A DNA stretch of 64,000 bases from positions 620,001 to 684,000 of the forward strand of contig NZ_JAVDXV010000002.1 of NCBI RefSeq assembly GCF_031458115.1, given 5' to 3'. A program made the translations under genes and the position numbers. A model generated the notes under the pieces. The model did no database searches and was not told the origin of the DNA. It saw only the letters and a program-made list of their open reading frames with translations. Numbering within the stretch: position 1 is the first letter of the stretch; the number at the start of each line of letters is the position of its first letter. Of the stretch, positions 33,482 to 42,348 are shown piece after piece. Source of the stretch: Pelomonas asaccharophilus_A. GTDB taxonomy: Bacteria; Pseudomonadota; Gammaproteobacteria; Burkholderiales; Burkholderiaceae_C.

Positions 33482-36304
33482 TCAGGCGAAGCTGCGGGTT
33501 TCGCCGGCGCCGTGCAGGTTGCTGTCGCAGCGGCCGCAGATCGTCGGGTGGGCTTCGATGCTGCCGACGTCGGCGCGGTAGTGCCAGCAGCGCTCGCACT
33601 TGGCGTGGCTGCTGGGCGTGACGACCACGCCCAGTTCGCTGGCCGAGGCCAGGCGAACGGCGGACGTGATGAAGACGAAGCGCAGGTCCTCGCCCAGGCT
33701 TGAAAGCAGCATCTGGTCCTGTTCGTTGACCTTCAGCACCAGCTCGGCCTGCAGCGACGCGCCCACGGCGCCCGTCACACGAACGGCTTCGATGGCCTTG
33801 TTGACCTCGTCGCGGATCTCGTGGATGCGATTCCACTTGGCGAGCAATGACGCGTCGGTCTGACCGAAGTCCCAATAAGTCTCGGTGAAGATGGACTCGC
33901 CTTTAGCGAACACTTGCCACGCTTCCTCGGCCGTGAAGCTGAGGAAGGGCGCCATCCAGCGCAGCATCGCGTGCGTGATCTGCCACAGCGCCGTCTGCGC
34001 GGAGCGGCGGGCCAGGCTCTTGGGCGCCGTCGTGTAGAGGCGGTCCTTCAGCACGTCCAGGTAGAACGCGCCCAGGTCCTCAGAGCAGTAGACCTGCAGC
34101 TTGGCGACGACCGGGTGGAACTCGTAGCGCTCGAAGTGGGCCAGGATGTCCGTCTGCAGTTCGGCCGCGCGGGCCAGGGCGTAGCGGTCCACCTCCAGCA
34201 GGTCTTCGGCCTTGACCATGTCGGTCGCCGGGTCGAAGTCGCTGACGTTGGCCAGCAGGAAGCGCAGCGTGTTGCGGATGCGGCGGTAGCTGTCGACGAC
34301 GCGGGCGAGGATCTTCTCGTCCAGGCCCAGGTCGCCCGAGTAGTCGGTCGCAGCCGTCCACAGGCGCAGGATCTCGGCGCCGAACTTGTCCGACACCGCC
34401 TGCGGCGCAACGACATTGCCCTGCGACTTGCTCATCTTGCGGCCTTGGCCGTCGACGACGAAGCCGTGGGTCAGCAGGCCCTTGTACGGCGCGCGGCCGT
34501 ACAGCGCGCAGGCGATCAGCAGCGATGAGTGGAACCAGCCGCGGTGCTGGTCGTGGCCTTCCAGGTAGAGATCGGCCTCGGGGCCGGTCTCGTGCGCGGC
34601 GCCCTTGTGGCTGCCCTTGAGCACATGCTCGAAGGTGGAGCCGGAGTCGAACCACACGTCCAGGATGTCATTGCCCTTGGTGTACTGCGCGGCCTCGGCG
34701 CCCAGCCATTCGGCGGCGTCCAGCTTGGACCAGGCTTCGATGCCGTTGGCCTCCACCAGCTGGGCGGCGCGCTCGATGAACTCGAGCGTGTTCGGGTGCG
34801 CCTCGCCCGTGTCCTTGTGCAGGAAGATGGGCAGCGGCACGCCCCAGCTGCGCTGGCGCGAGATGCACCAGTCGGGCCGACCGGCGATCATGTCGTGCAG
34901 GCGGGCGCGGCCGTTTTCTGGGTAGAAGCTGGTGGCTTCGATGGCGGCCAGCGCGGTCTCGCGCAGGCTCTTGGGGGCCTTGTCCATCGTGAACAGGCCG
35001 TCGCCTTCGTCCATGCGCACGAACCACTGCGCCGCTGCACGGTAGATGACCGGCGTCTTGTGGCGCCAGCAGTGCGGGTAGCTATGAGTCAGCTTGCTTT
35101 GCGCCATCAAGCGGCCGTTGTCCAGCAGCGTCTGCGCGATGACAGGGTTGGCCTTCCAGATGTGCTGGCCGCCGAACAGCGGCAGTTCGGCCGCGTAGGC
35201 GCCGTTGCCCTGCACGGGGTTCTGGATGTCGTCGAAGGCCATGCCGTGGGCGACGCAGCTCTGGAAGTCGTCCAGGCCGTAGGCGGGCGCGGAGTGGACG
35301 ACGCCGGTGCCGTCTTCGGCCGTCGCGTAGTCGGCGAGATACACCGGGCTTTCGCGGTCGTAGCCGGGGTGCACATGGGCCAGCGGATGCTTGAACTTCA
35401 GCAGCTCCAGTTTGCGTCCGGGCACGGTGGCGACGACGCTGCCCTCCAGCTGCCAACGCGCCAGGCACTTCTCCACCAGCGCCTCGGCGACGACGAAGAA
35501 GCCCTTGGGCGTGTCGACCAGCGCGTAGGGCAGCTCGGGATTCAGGTTCAGCGCCTGGTTGGCCGGGATGGTCCAGGGCGTCGTCGTCCAGATGACGGTG
35601 AACGCTTCCTTGGCCAGCGGCGCGACGCCGAAGGCCGCGGCCAGCTTCTCGGGCTCGGCGCTCAGGAAGGCCACATCAACCGCGGGCGACTGCTTGTCCG
35701 CATACTCGATCTCGAACTCGGCCAGCGAAGAACCGCAGTCGAAGCACCAGTACACCGGCTTCAGGCCGCGGTAGACGAAGCCGCGCTCGAACAGCCGCTT
35801 CAAGACGCGGATCTCGCCGGCCTCGTTGGCGAAGTTCATCGTCTTGTACGGGTTGTCCCACTCGCCCAGCACGCCCAGGCGCTTGAAGTCCGTGCGCTGG
35901 CCGTCGATCTGCTCGGTGGCGTAGGCGCGGCTCTTGGCCTGCACCTCGTCGCGCGGCAGGCCGCGGCCGAAGGTCTTCTCGATCTGGTTCTCGATCGGCA
36001 GGCCGTGGCAGTCCCAGCCAGGGATGTAGGCCGCGTCGAAGCCCGCCAGCTGGCGCGCCTTGACGATCATGTCCTTCAGGATCTTGTTGGCGGCGTGGCC
36101 GATGTGGATCTGGCCGTTGGCGTACGGCGGGCCGTCGTGCAGCACGAACTTCGGCTTGCCGCAGCGGGCGTCACGCAGGCGCTTGTACAGGCCTTGCTCG
36201 TCCCAGGCCTTGACCCAGCCCGGCTCGCGCTTGGGCAGGTCGCCGCGCATCGGGAAGGGCGTGTCAGGCAGGTTGAGTGTGGAGCGGTAGTCCGGGGTGG
36301 TCAT
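33482..36304 (-). CDS. ileS: Isoleucyl-tRNA synthetase
   Basis: A 940-residue class I synthetase charging tRNA-Ile, with a CP1 editing domain against valine. It has GPPYANGQIHIGHAANK (HIGH motif, about residue 60) and KMSKSQGNVVAP (KMSKS, about residue 622). The C-terminal zinc finger CERCWHYRADVG...CGRCDSNL is complete, marking the ileS1 type of most bacteria. I start at ATG 36304 (TTPDYRSTLNLPDTPFPMRG). ribF lies 73 bases upstream on the same strand and is presumably co-transcribed. The usual partner lspA is displaced. Confidence 0.97.
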   Translation of the reverse strand: MTTPDYRSTLNLPDTPFPMRGDLPKREPGWVKAWDEQGLYKRLRDARCGKPKFVLHDGPPYANGQIHIGHAANKILKDMIVKARQLAGFDAAYIPGWDCHGLPIENQIEKTFGRGLPRDEVQAKSRAYATEQIDGQRTDFKRLGVLGEWDNPYKTMNFANEAGEIRVLKRLFERGFVYRGLKPVYWCFDCGSSLAEFEIEYADKQSPAVDVAFLSAEPEKLAAAFGVAPLAKEAFTVIWTTTPWTIPANQALNLNPELPYALVDTPKGFFVVAEALVEKCLARWQLEGSVVATVPGRKLELLKFKHPLAHVHPGYDRESPVYLADYATAEDGTGVVHSAPAYGLDDFQSCVAHGMAFDDIQNPVQGNGAYAAELPLFGGQHIWKANPVIAQTLLDNGRLMAQSKLTHSYPHCWRHKTPVIYRAAAQWFVRMDEGDGLFTMDKAPKSLRETALAAIEATSFYPENGRARLHDMIAGRPDWCISRQRSWGVPLPIFLHKDTGEAHPNTLEFIERAAQLVEANGIEAWSKLDAAEWLGAEAAQYTKGNDILDVWFDSGSTFEHVLKGSHKGAAHETGPEADLYLEGHDQHRGWFHSSLLIACALYGRAPYKGLLTHGFVVDGQGRKMSKSQGNVVAPQAVSDKFGAEILRLWTAATDYSGDLGLDEKILARVVDSYRRIRNTLRFLLANVSDFDPATDMVKAEDLLEVDRYALARAAELQTDILAHFERYEFHPVVAKLQVYCSEDLGAFYLDVLKDRLYTTAPKSLARRSAQTALWQITHAMLRWMAPFLSFTAEEAWQVFAKGESIFTETYWDFGQTDASLLAKWNRIHEIRDEVNKAIEAVRVTGAVGASLQAELVLKVNEQDQMLLSSLGEDLRFVFITSAVRLASASELGVVVTPSSHAKCERCWHYRADVGSIEAHPTICGRCDSNLHGAGETRSFA

Positions 36305-36377
36305 GGCATGCGGCCAGGCGGCGGGCCTGGCAATTCTGAAGCGGGGAGGGCGGAGCGAAGAGCGGCTGGGAGCCGCT

Positions 36378-37403
36378 TCAAATTCGGTCGCGCGTGGTCT
36401 GGCGACGCTGGGCGGCGTGGGTGGCCAGGAAGGCGCGTGCTGCCTCGGTGTCGGCGGCGATGGCGGCCGTGAGCGCGTCCAGCCCGTCGTACTTGGCTTC
36501 GTCGCGAAGTTTGTGCAGCAGTTCCACGCGGGCGAGTTTACCGTAGCCCCCCTCTGGAGCCAGGGGCCAGTCCAGGCAGTGCACCTCCAGCAGCACACGG
36601 CCGGCGTCTTCCACCGTGGGCCGGTTGCCCAGGCTGGCGACGCCGGGCAGCGGCTGTGGCGCCAGGCCGTGGACGAGCACGGCAAAGATGCCGTGGGCGG
36701 CGGGCTTGTCGTGCGGGAAGCGCAGGTTCAGCGTGCGAAAACCATCGGCGGCGCCCGGCGCGGTTTCACCCAGTTGGCGCCCCAGCTTGCGGCCATGCGT
36801 GACATGACCCGAGATCGCATAAGGCCGACCCAGCAGCGATGCGGCGGCGGCCATGTCGCCTGCGGCCAGCGCCTCGCGCACGGCCGAGCTGCTGACGCGC
36901 AGGCCGTGCACCTCGTAGCTCATCATGCGGGCGACGTCGAAGCCCTTGGCCTGGCCGGCAGCGTCCAGCGTCGCATAGTCGCCCTGGCGCTTCGCGCCGA
37001 AGCGGAAATCGTCGCCGACCAGCACGTACTTCGCGCCCAGGCCTTCCATCAACACCTGGCGTATGAAGTCCTGCGCCGGCAGGGAGGCCAGTGCCTCGTC
37101 GAACGGCAGGATGACGACCTGGTCCACGCCGCAGCGCTCCAGTTCCACCAGCTTGTCGCGCAGCGTCGCGATGCGGGCCGGCGCGAGCTCGGGCTTGCCG
37201 GCCTTGGCGGCAAAGAAGTCGCGCGGATGGGGCTCGAAGCTCAGCACGCAGGTCGGCAGGCCGCGATGGCGGGCTTCGGACTGCAGCAGCGCCAGCATGG
37301 CCTGGTGGCCGCGGTGCACGCCGTCGAAGTTGCCGATGGTCAGCGCGCAGGCGGGCGCGATGCCGCGGTGGTGAAAGCCTCTGAAAACTCGCATCGGGCT
37401 CAT
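36378..37403 (-). CDS. ribF: Bifunctional riboflavin kinase/FAD synthetase
   Basis: A 341-residue enzyme making FMN then FAD. The N-terminal FAD synthetase domain has GNFDGVHRGHQAML and SSSAVREALAAGD; the C-terminal riboflavin kinase domain begins GRKLGRQLG. In the usual motif this is followed directly by F-x-T-x-N-L, but here nine residues (ETAPGAADG) intervene before FRTLNLRF, an insertion in the ATP/flavin loop region. ATG 37403 has AGGGA close upstream; an alternative ATG lies three codons in. First gene of a ribF-ileS unit. Confidence 0.94.
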   Translation of the reverse strand: MSPMRVFRGFHHRGIAPACALTIGNFDGVHRGHQAMLALLQSEARHRGLPTCVLSFEPHPRDFFAAKAGKPELAPARIATLRDKLVELERCGVDQVVILPFDEALASLPAQDFIRQVLMEGLGAKYVLVGDDFRFGAKRQGDYATLDAAGQAKGFDVARMMSYEVHGLRVSSSAVREALAAGDMAAAASLLGRPYAISGHVTHGRKLGRQLGETAPGAADGFRTLNLRFPHDKPAAHGIFAVLVHGLAPQPLPGVASLGNRPTVEDAGRVLLEVHCLDWPLAPEGGYGKLARVELLHKLRDEAKYDGLDALTAAIAADTEAARAFLATHAAQRRQTTRDRI

Positions 37404-37416
37404 TGTCCCTGCTGCG

Positions 37417-38142
37417 TCATTCGCCCCAAACCTCGGAAGGGCTGGACACCCAGCGCCATTCGCCGGGCTTGAGGTCTGCGGGAATGGTCAGCGCACCGAA
37501 CTGCGGCCGGTGCAGCGACTCCACGCGATTGCCGACCGCCGCCACCATGCGCTTGACCTGGTGGTATTTGCCCTCCACCAGCGTCAGTCGCAGCAGCGTG
37601 TCGTCGACGATCTCGGCGCCCTCGGCCTTCGTGGTCTCCGGCGGGCGCTGGAACTTGCCCTCCGGTTCCTTCAGTTCGACGCCGGCCAGCAGTTGCTCCA
37701 CCATCGCCGCCGTCAGCGGATGCTTGCAGCGGGCCTCGTAGACCTTGGGCACGTGGTGCTTGGGCGATGTGAGCTTGTGGATCAGCGCGCCATCGTCGGT
37801 CAGCAGCAGCAGGCCGGTGGTGTCCTCGTCCAGCCGGCCAATGGGCTGCACACCGCGCTCGCGCAGCGGCGCGGGCAGCAGGCTCATGACGCTGGGGTGA
37901 TGCTTGGGCTTCTGCGAGCACTCGTAGCCGGCGGGCTTGTTCAGCAGCACCAGCGCCTTGTCGAAGACGGGCCATTCCTGGCCGTTGATCGTGAAGCGCA
38001 GGCCTTCGGTCTCGAACTCGGTGTCGGGTTCCTCCACGACCTCGCCGTTGATAGTGACCTCACCGTTCCACACCAGTCCCGCGCACAGGCGGCGCGTTCC
38101 GAAACCCTGGCTGAACAGGATCTGCGACAGCCGCTGCTTCAC
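37417..38142 (-). CDS. rsuA: 16S rRNA pseudouridine(516) synthase RsuA
   Basis: A 241-residue RsuA-family synthase. An N-terminal S4 RNA-binding domain (RLSQILFSQGFGTRRLC) is followed by the catalytic domain with PIGRLDEDTTGLLLLTDDG and GKYHQVKRMVAAVGNRVESL. RsuA modifies U516 of 16S rRNA. The start is GTG 38142, which overlaps the stop of the preceding DUF3617 gene as GTGA. The longer TTG-initiated frame is not supported. Confidence 0.9.
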   Translation of the reverse strand: MKQRLSQILFSQGFGTRRLCAGLVWNGEVTINGEVVEEPDTEFETEGLRFTINGQEWPVFDKALVLLNKPAGYECSQKPKHHPSVMSLLPAPLRERGVQPIGRLDEDTTGLLLLTDDGALIHKLTSPKHHVPKVYEARCKHPLTAAMVEQLLAGVELKEPEGKFQRPPETTKAEGAEIVDDTLLRLTLVEGKYHQVKRMVAAVGNRVESLHRPQFGALTIPADLKPGEWRWVSSPSEVWGE

Positions 38143-38681
38143 TTGACCTGGGACTTCATCGGCTGCACGGTGCCGCAATCGGCGCCCAGCCAGCGGCCTT
38201 CACCGCTGACCTTGGTGGTCTCGGTCTTGCCCTGGCGCTGATGCCGGATCGTCACGTCGTTGGAAAACCCTTCATTGCCGCGCAAGGTGACGATGGCGTC
38301 GCCCTCCGACGCTGGATCGGTACAGACGAAATGCGTCTGGATGGTGCTGCCGCTGCGCTTGGATTCCTGCGTGCAGTTGCCCTGCGTGCTGACCGGCGCG
38401 AAGTTGCGTTCGGACTGTTCCTTGGTGATGCAGGTCTTCACCGTGATGACGCCGCCGGCCATGTTCACGCTGACGCCGTTCTTGGCCATCATCTGCTCGA
38501 TCATGGCGCGCCGCTCGGGCGGCATGCTTTCCATGGCCTTCTGCGCCTGTTCCATCTGCGCCTTGCGGGCCGGATCGAGTTGAGGCGTTTGCTTGAACTC
38601 CCACAGCCCGGGTTTCATGGCCTGGGCATGGGCGGCGCCGGCCAGCAGGCCGGCGATCAACAGGGCAGGGGCGTACTTCAT
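38139..38681 (-). CDS. DUF3617 family secreted protein
   Basis: A 180-residue exported protein: signal peptide KYAPALLIAGLLAGAAHAQA, then KPGLWEFKQTPQLD, the DUF3617 opening, and four cysteines (TCITKEQ, NCTQES, VCTDPA, ADCGTV) that probably form two disulfides. It contains a Met/Gln/Glu-rich helix (MEQAQKAMESMPPERRAMIE). Function unknown. GGAGGT precedes ATG 38681, and the end is coupled to rsuA. Confidence 0.88.
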   Translation of the reverse strand: MKYAPALLIAGLLAGAAHAQAMKPGLWEFKQTPQLDPARKAQMEQAQKAMESMPPERRAMIEQMMAKNGVSVNMAGGVITVKTCITKEQSERNFAPVSTQGNCTQESKRSGSTIQTHFVCTDPASEGDAIVTLRGNEGFSNDVTIRHQRQGKTETTKVSGEGRWLGADCGTVQPMKSQVK

Positions 38682-38727
38682 CGGGTGACCTCCAAGAGGG
38701 CAAGAGGGCAGCGCCGACAAACGCTGC

Positions 38728-39855
38728 CTAGGCAAACACCCCTGCAGTGTCCTGCATCCGCGCGCTCACTTCACCCAGATGATGCAGGGTGTCGCCCCAC
38801 TGCATCTCCATGACCGTCAGGCGTTTGAAGTAGTGGCTGCCGGCGTACTCGTCGGTGACGCCGATGCCGCCGTGCATCTGCGTGCATTGCTGGCCCACGA
38901 AGCGCATCGAGTTGCCCAGCTGCACCTTGGCCTGCGACAGCGCGCGCCGGCGAACGGCCGGTGCATCGCCCAGCCGCAGCGTCGCGTAGTAGCTCATGGA
39001 GCGGCCCAGCTCAAGCTGCATCTTCACGTCGGCCGCGCGATGGCGCAGCGCCTGGAAGCTGGCGATGGCAACGCCGAACTGCTTGCGCGTGTTCAGGTAC
39101 TCGGTGGTCAGCGCGAGGTACTTCTCCATGACACCCACGGCCTCGGCCGCTTGGGCGGCGATGCCGATGTCGGCGGCCAGTTCCAGCAGCGCGAGACCCT
39201 GATCGGGGCCGGCGATGAGCTGGGCGGGTGTGTCATTGAAGTGGACCTCGGCTGCGCGTGAGCCGTCGTACAGCGAGTAGGGCCGTGTGTGCACGCCCGT
39301 CGCCGCGCGTTCGACGAGGTAGAGCGCAATGCCGTCCGTAGCGTCGTCGGCTCCAGACATGCGCGCCGGCACGATGAAGGCGTCGGCCACGTCACCGGTC
39401 GGCACCAGGCTCTTGATGCCGGTCAGCTTGCCATCCACGGCGCGTGTAGCGACCTGATTCAGCCGGTAGCGCGACTTGGCCTCCTGGTGGGCCAGCACGA
39501 CCAATGCTTCGCCGCCAGCGATCCTCGGCAGCCACTCCGCCTGCAAATCATCGGGCGCGTGCTGCAGCACGGCCGGCGCGATGAGCGCGCCCTGAACCAT
39601 GGGCTCCAGCACCAGGCCACGCCCCAGTTCCTCCATGACCACCATCGCCTCGACGGCGCCAAAGCCCAGGCCGCCATGGGCCTCCGGCACCGCCAGCGCC
39701 GTCAGGCCCAGGCCCGCCAGGCCGTCCCAGGCGGAGCGGTCGAAGCCGCCGGCGCGCGTGATCTGCGTGCGGCGCTCGAATGTGTAGTCCTTGTCGACGA
39801 AACGGCGCACCGCGTCACGCAGCGCCTGCTGATCTTCCGTGAAATCGAAATCCAT
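38728..39855 (-). CDS. Acyl-CoA dehydrogenase (small-subunit-like, PimD type)
   Basis: A 375-residue FAD enzyme of the acyl-CoA dehydrogenase family: DFDFTEDQQALRDAVRRFV at the start, GYGAxE-like region replaced by LGFGAVEAMVVMEELGRG, and the C-terminal FVGQQCTQMHGGIGVTDEY flavin segment. With its partner upstream (15 bases apart) it resembles the two-component PimC/PimD pair for pimeloyl-CoA, although other dicarboxyl or branched acyl-CoAs are possible. The catalytic glutamate was not confidently located. Confidence 0.88.
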   Translation of the reverse strand: MDFDFTEDQQALRDAVRRFVDKDYTFERRTQITRAGGFDRSAWDGLAGLGLTALAVPEAHGGLGFGAVEAMVVMEELGRGLVLEPMVQGALIAPAVLQHAPDDLQAEWLPRIAGGEALVVLAHQEAKSRYRLNQVATRAVDGKLTGIKSLVPTGDVADAFIVPARMSGADDATDGIALYLVERAATGVHTRPYSLYDGSRAAEVHFNDTPAQLIAGPDQGLALLELAADIGIAAQAAEAVGVMEKYLALTTEYLNTRKQFGVAIASFQALRHRAADVKMQLELGRSMSYYATLRLGDAPAVRRRALSQAKVQLGNSMRFVGQQCTQMHGGIGVTDEYAGSHYFKRLTVMEMQWGDTLHHLGEVSARMQDTAGVFA

Positions 39856-39870
39856 GTCTTGTGTCTCCGA

Positions 39871-41070
39871 TCAGCCGAGCACGGTCTGCGCGACGATGTT
39901 GCGTTGCACTTCGTTGGACCCGCCATAGATCGTGGTCTTGCGGACGTTCAGGTAAGTGCCGGTCAGCGGGATGGCATGCGACGCGCCGCCCAGCCAGGCG
40001 CCGCCCAGCCACTGGTCGCCTTGCCAGCCGGCCTCCATGGCTTCATGAATGTGGGGCAGGGCCAGCGGGCCGCCGGCCAGCATCATCAGCTCGGTGTAGC
40101 GCTGCTGCAGCTCGCTGCCGCGGATCTTCAGCAGGCCGGCCACGTCCAGCGGCTGCTTGCCGCTGCGCTCGCCCGACAGCACGCGCAGCACCATCATCTC
40201 CAGCGCAACGACATCCACCTCGCACAGCGCGATCTGGTCGCGGAAGCGCGGGTTGTCCATCAAGCCCTCGGCCTTGGCGATGCGCTTGAGCCGTTCCAGT
40301 TCGCGCTTGGCGCGGTTCACGTCGGCGATGTTGGTGCGCTCATGCGACAGCAGGTGCTTGGCGTAGGTCCAGCCCTTGTTCTCTTCGCCGATCAGGTTCT
40401 CGGCCGGCACCTCGACGTTGTCGAACCAGACCTCGTTCACCTCGTGCTCGCCGTCCAGCATGATGATGGGCTTGACCGTCACGCCGGGCGTCTTCATGTC
40501 GATGAGCAGGAAGCTGATGCCGGTCTGCGGCTTGCCCTCGGTGGACGTGCGCACCAGGCAGAAGATCCAGTCGCCATACTGGCCCAGCGTGGTCCAGGTC
40601 TTCTGGCCGTTGACGATGTACTTGTCACCCTGACGTTCGGCTCGGCACTTCAGCGATGCCAGATCGGAGCCTGAACCGGGTTCGCTGTAGCCTTGGCTCC
40701 ACCAGACCTCGCCGCTCATGATGCCCGGCAGGAAGCGCTGCTGCTGCTCAGGCGAGCCGAAGGCCATGATGACGGGCGCGACCATGACGGGGCCGAACGG
40801 CACGATGCGCGGCGCGCCGGCGAGGGCGCATTCCTCTTCGAACAGGTGGCGCTGCACCGCGTTCCAGCCTGGACCGCCGAACTGCTTGGGCCAGGCCCAG
40901 CCATGCCAGCCCTTGGCGCCGAGGATCTTGGCCCAGCGCTGCAGATCGTCCTTGTTCAGACGCAGGTCGTGGCGGACCTTGTGGGCAATGTCGGCTGGCA
41001 GATGGGCGCGTACCCATTCGCGTACCTCGGCGCGGAAGGCCAGTTCCGCGTCGGTGAAGTTGAGGTCCAT
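39871..41070 (-). CDS. Acyl-CoA dehydrogenase (large-subunit-like, PimC type)
   Basis: A 399-residue partner of the preceding gene. Landmarks: DLNFTDAELAFRAEVREWVR, WWSQGYSEPGSGSDLASLK (FAD/acyl-CoA contacts), VNGQKTWTTLGQYGDWIF and the C-terminal KTTIYGGSNEVQRNI. Same layout as PimC of the pimeloyl-CoA dehydrogenase pair. ATG 41070 gives the standard N-terminus. The two genes are adjacent and co-directional, so form an operon for fatty or dicarboxylic acid beta-oxidation. Confidence 0.9.
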   Translation of the reverse strand: MDLNFTDAELAFRAEVREWVRAHLPADIAHKVRHDLRLNKDDLQRWAKILGAKGWHGWAWPKQFGGPGWNAVQRHLFEEECALAGAPRIVPFGPVMVAPVIMAFGSPEQQQRFLPGIMSGEVWWSQGYSEPGSGSDLASLKCRAERQGDKYIVNGQKTWTTLGQYGDWIFCLVRTSTEGKPQTGISFLLIDMKTPGVTVKPIIMLDGEHEVNEVWFDNVEVPAENLIGEENKGWTYAKHLLSHERTNIADVNRAKRELERLKRIAKAEGLMDNPRFRDQIALCEVDVVALEMMVLRVLSGERSGKQPLDVAGLLKIRGSELQQRYTELMMLAGGPLALPHIHEAMEAGWQGDQWLGGAWLGGASHAIPLTGTYLNVRKTTIYGGSNEVQRNIVAQTVLG

Positions 41071-41170
41071 GTCTCGCTGTGTCGTAGATGGAATGACGAA
41101 CTTTTTAGCACGGTCGTTCGCATCTGCGCTGTCCTGCCAGGGACAGCCGCGAGCCATATCCCCAAAAGCA

Positions 41171-41198
41171 CGAAAGGCACTCCGAGGAGTGCCTTTCG
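41171..41198 (-). terminator. Terminator of the PEP-CTERM protein gene
   Basis: A perfect 13 bp stem (41171-41183 with 41186-41198) with a two-base loop lies 17 bases past the stop of the PEP-CTERM gene. On the minus strand the stem ends CCTTTCG and is followed by TGCTTTTGGGG, a short T-rich stretch. Confidence 0.75.
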
Positions 41199-41214
41199 AT
41201 GGAGCTGCCTTGGA

Positions 41215-42186
41215 TCAGGCGGCTTGCTTGCTCTTGCTGCGGCGACGCAGGCCTGCAACGCTCAGCAGCGCGACGCTGGTCAGCGCCAGAGAGGCCGGCT
41301 CGGGGACGCTGGAACCGGAGCCGCCGCACTTGCCGTTGGTCAGCGTCGTGGCGCAGGTCGTGCCGGCGGCAGCGAACAGCTTGAAGTAGTCGTCGCCGTT
41401 GGTCAGGCCGCCCCGGGTCTCGGTGATGCCGGTGGTCGGGGCGAAGCCGCTGTTGTAGGCGGAAATCAGCCAGTAGCTCGACGTCAGACCGGTGCTGTTG
41501 ACCAGGTTGTACGGGTTCGAGGTGTCGACACCGATGTCGCCGTAGTTGCCCACCAATTGCCACCCGGACATCGTGGAAGCGCCCTTGCCTGTCAGCGTCG
41601 TGGAGCCATCAACCCAGCGGAACACGGAGATGTCGATACCGGTCGTGTTGTCGGTTTGCTTGGTTTGCTTGGTCGTGCCAGTCGGGCAGACATCGCCGGT
41701 GCTGGGGAAGGTGATGGCGCTGGTGGTGTTGTTCTTGCAGTAGGCGGAAGCGGTGTAGCCGGTGCCGATGCTGGTCAGCGCGACGGAGGAGCTGAAGCTC
41801 AGCAGAACGCCTTCCGTCTTGCCGTTGTTGTCGACCGCGTGATTCGGGTCGCTCGTGCCGTCAGAGTTGATGCCCTGACCGCCCGAATAGGACATCAGCG
41901 GCGCGGTAGACCAGGTGGTACCCGAAGACAGGCCGGCGTTGTTCGTGGCGTTGGTGACGTAGTAGCCCGACAGCGAAACGGTTGTGGTATCCACTTTCGA
42001 GGAACCGGAGACGCAGGTGCTGGGCGTGCCGGAGCTTGCGTGGGTTCCACCGCTGGGCACCGTGCAGTTGGCCAGCGTGCTGACGCCCGATTGCCCAAAG
42101 GTCCAGACGGCATGAGCGTTCGTCGAAATCATCAAACCCGCGAACAGTGACAGGCACGACAGCCAGCGAAGGTTGACAGTTTTCAT
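41215..42186 (-). CDS. PEP-CTERM sorting-signal surface protein
   Basis: A 323-residue exported protein with signal peptide LRWLSCLSLFAGLMISTNAHA. Its C-terminus has SSVPEPASLALTSVALLSVA then GLRRRSKSKQ, i.e. the Pro-Glu-Pro motif, a hydrophobic helix and a basic tail, the substrate signal for exosortase. The body is Thr/Ser/Gly/Asn-rich and low in charge; it includes NHAVDNNGKTEGVLLSFS and GWQLVGNYGDIG, which remind me of the exosortase-dependent protein family XDP1. AAGGAA lies close to ATG 42186. A sigma-54 promoter precedes it and a terminator follows, so it is monocistronic. Confidence 0.93.
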   Translation of the reverse strand: MKTVNLRWLSCLSLFAGLMISTNAHAVWTFGQSGVSTLANCTVPSGGTHASSGTPSTCVSGSSKVDTTTVSLSGYYVTNATNNAGLSSGTTWSTAPLMSYSGGQGINSDGTSDPNHAVDNNGKTEGVLLSFSSSVALTSIGTGYTASAYCKNNTTSAITFPSTGDVCPTGTTKQTKQTDNTTGIDISVFRWVDGSTTLTGKGASTMSGWQLVGNYGDIGVDTSNPYNLVNSTGLTSSYWLISAYNSGFAPTTGITETRGGLTNGDDYFKLFAAAGTTCATTLTNGKCGGSGSSVPEPASLALTSVALLSVAGLRRRSKSKQAA

Positions 42187-42232
42187 TCGAGTTCCTTGTT
42201 CGTCATTCTGAGGGCGAGTTGTCGGGATATAC

Positions 42233-42247
42233 GCAATCAACGTGCCA
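42233..42247 (-). promoter_or_regulatory. Sigma-54 (-24/-12) promoter for the PEP-CTERM gene
   Basis: The minus strand reads TGGCACGTTGATTGC, matching the -24/-12 consensus (TGGCAC-N5-TTGC) at every key base, with GG and GC exactly ten bases apart. Transcription would start about 12 bases further on, near 42222, giving a leader of about 36 bases before ATG 42186. A weak inverted repeat (TTGT-N11-ACAA, around 42306-42328) upstream might be an enhancer-binding-protein site; this is speculative. Confidence 0.85.
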
Positions 42248-42348
42248 GTCGAAAATCTCTATACAGATCAAAGGCTTGTCAATTTCCCGCCCAGTAACGT
42301 GGGGGAATTGTAAGAACTCTCGACAAGTTGCAATGCAGTCCCGCCCCC

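Noticed and set aside
34529..36472. 647-codon plus-strand open frame
   Set aside because: Antisense to ileS, whose class I synthetase motifs are unmistakable; the frame shows repetitive Val/Leu/Gly/Ala composition only.
33482..36685. Longer ileS starting upstream of 36304
   Set aside because: The extra N-terminal codons lie over the ribF 3' end and do not resemble IleRS; ATG 36304 gives the standard N-terminus.
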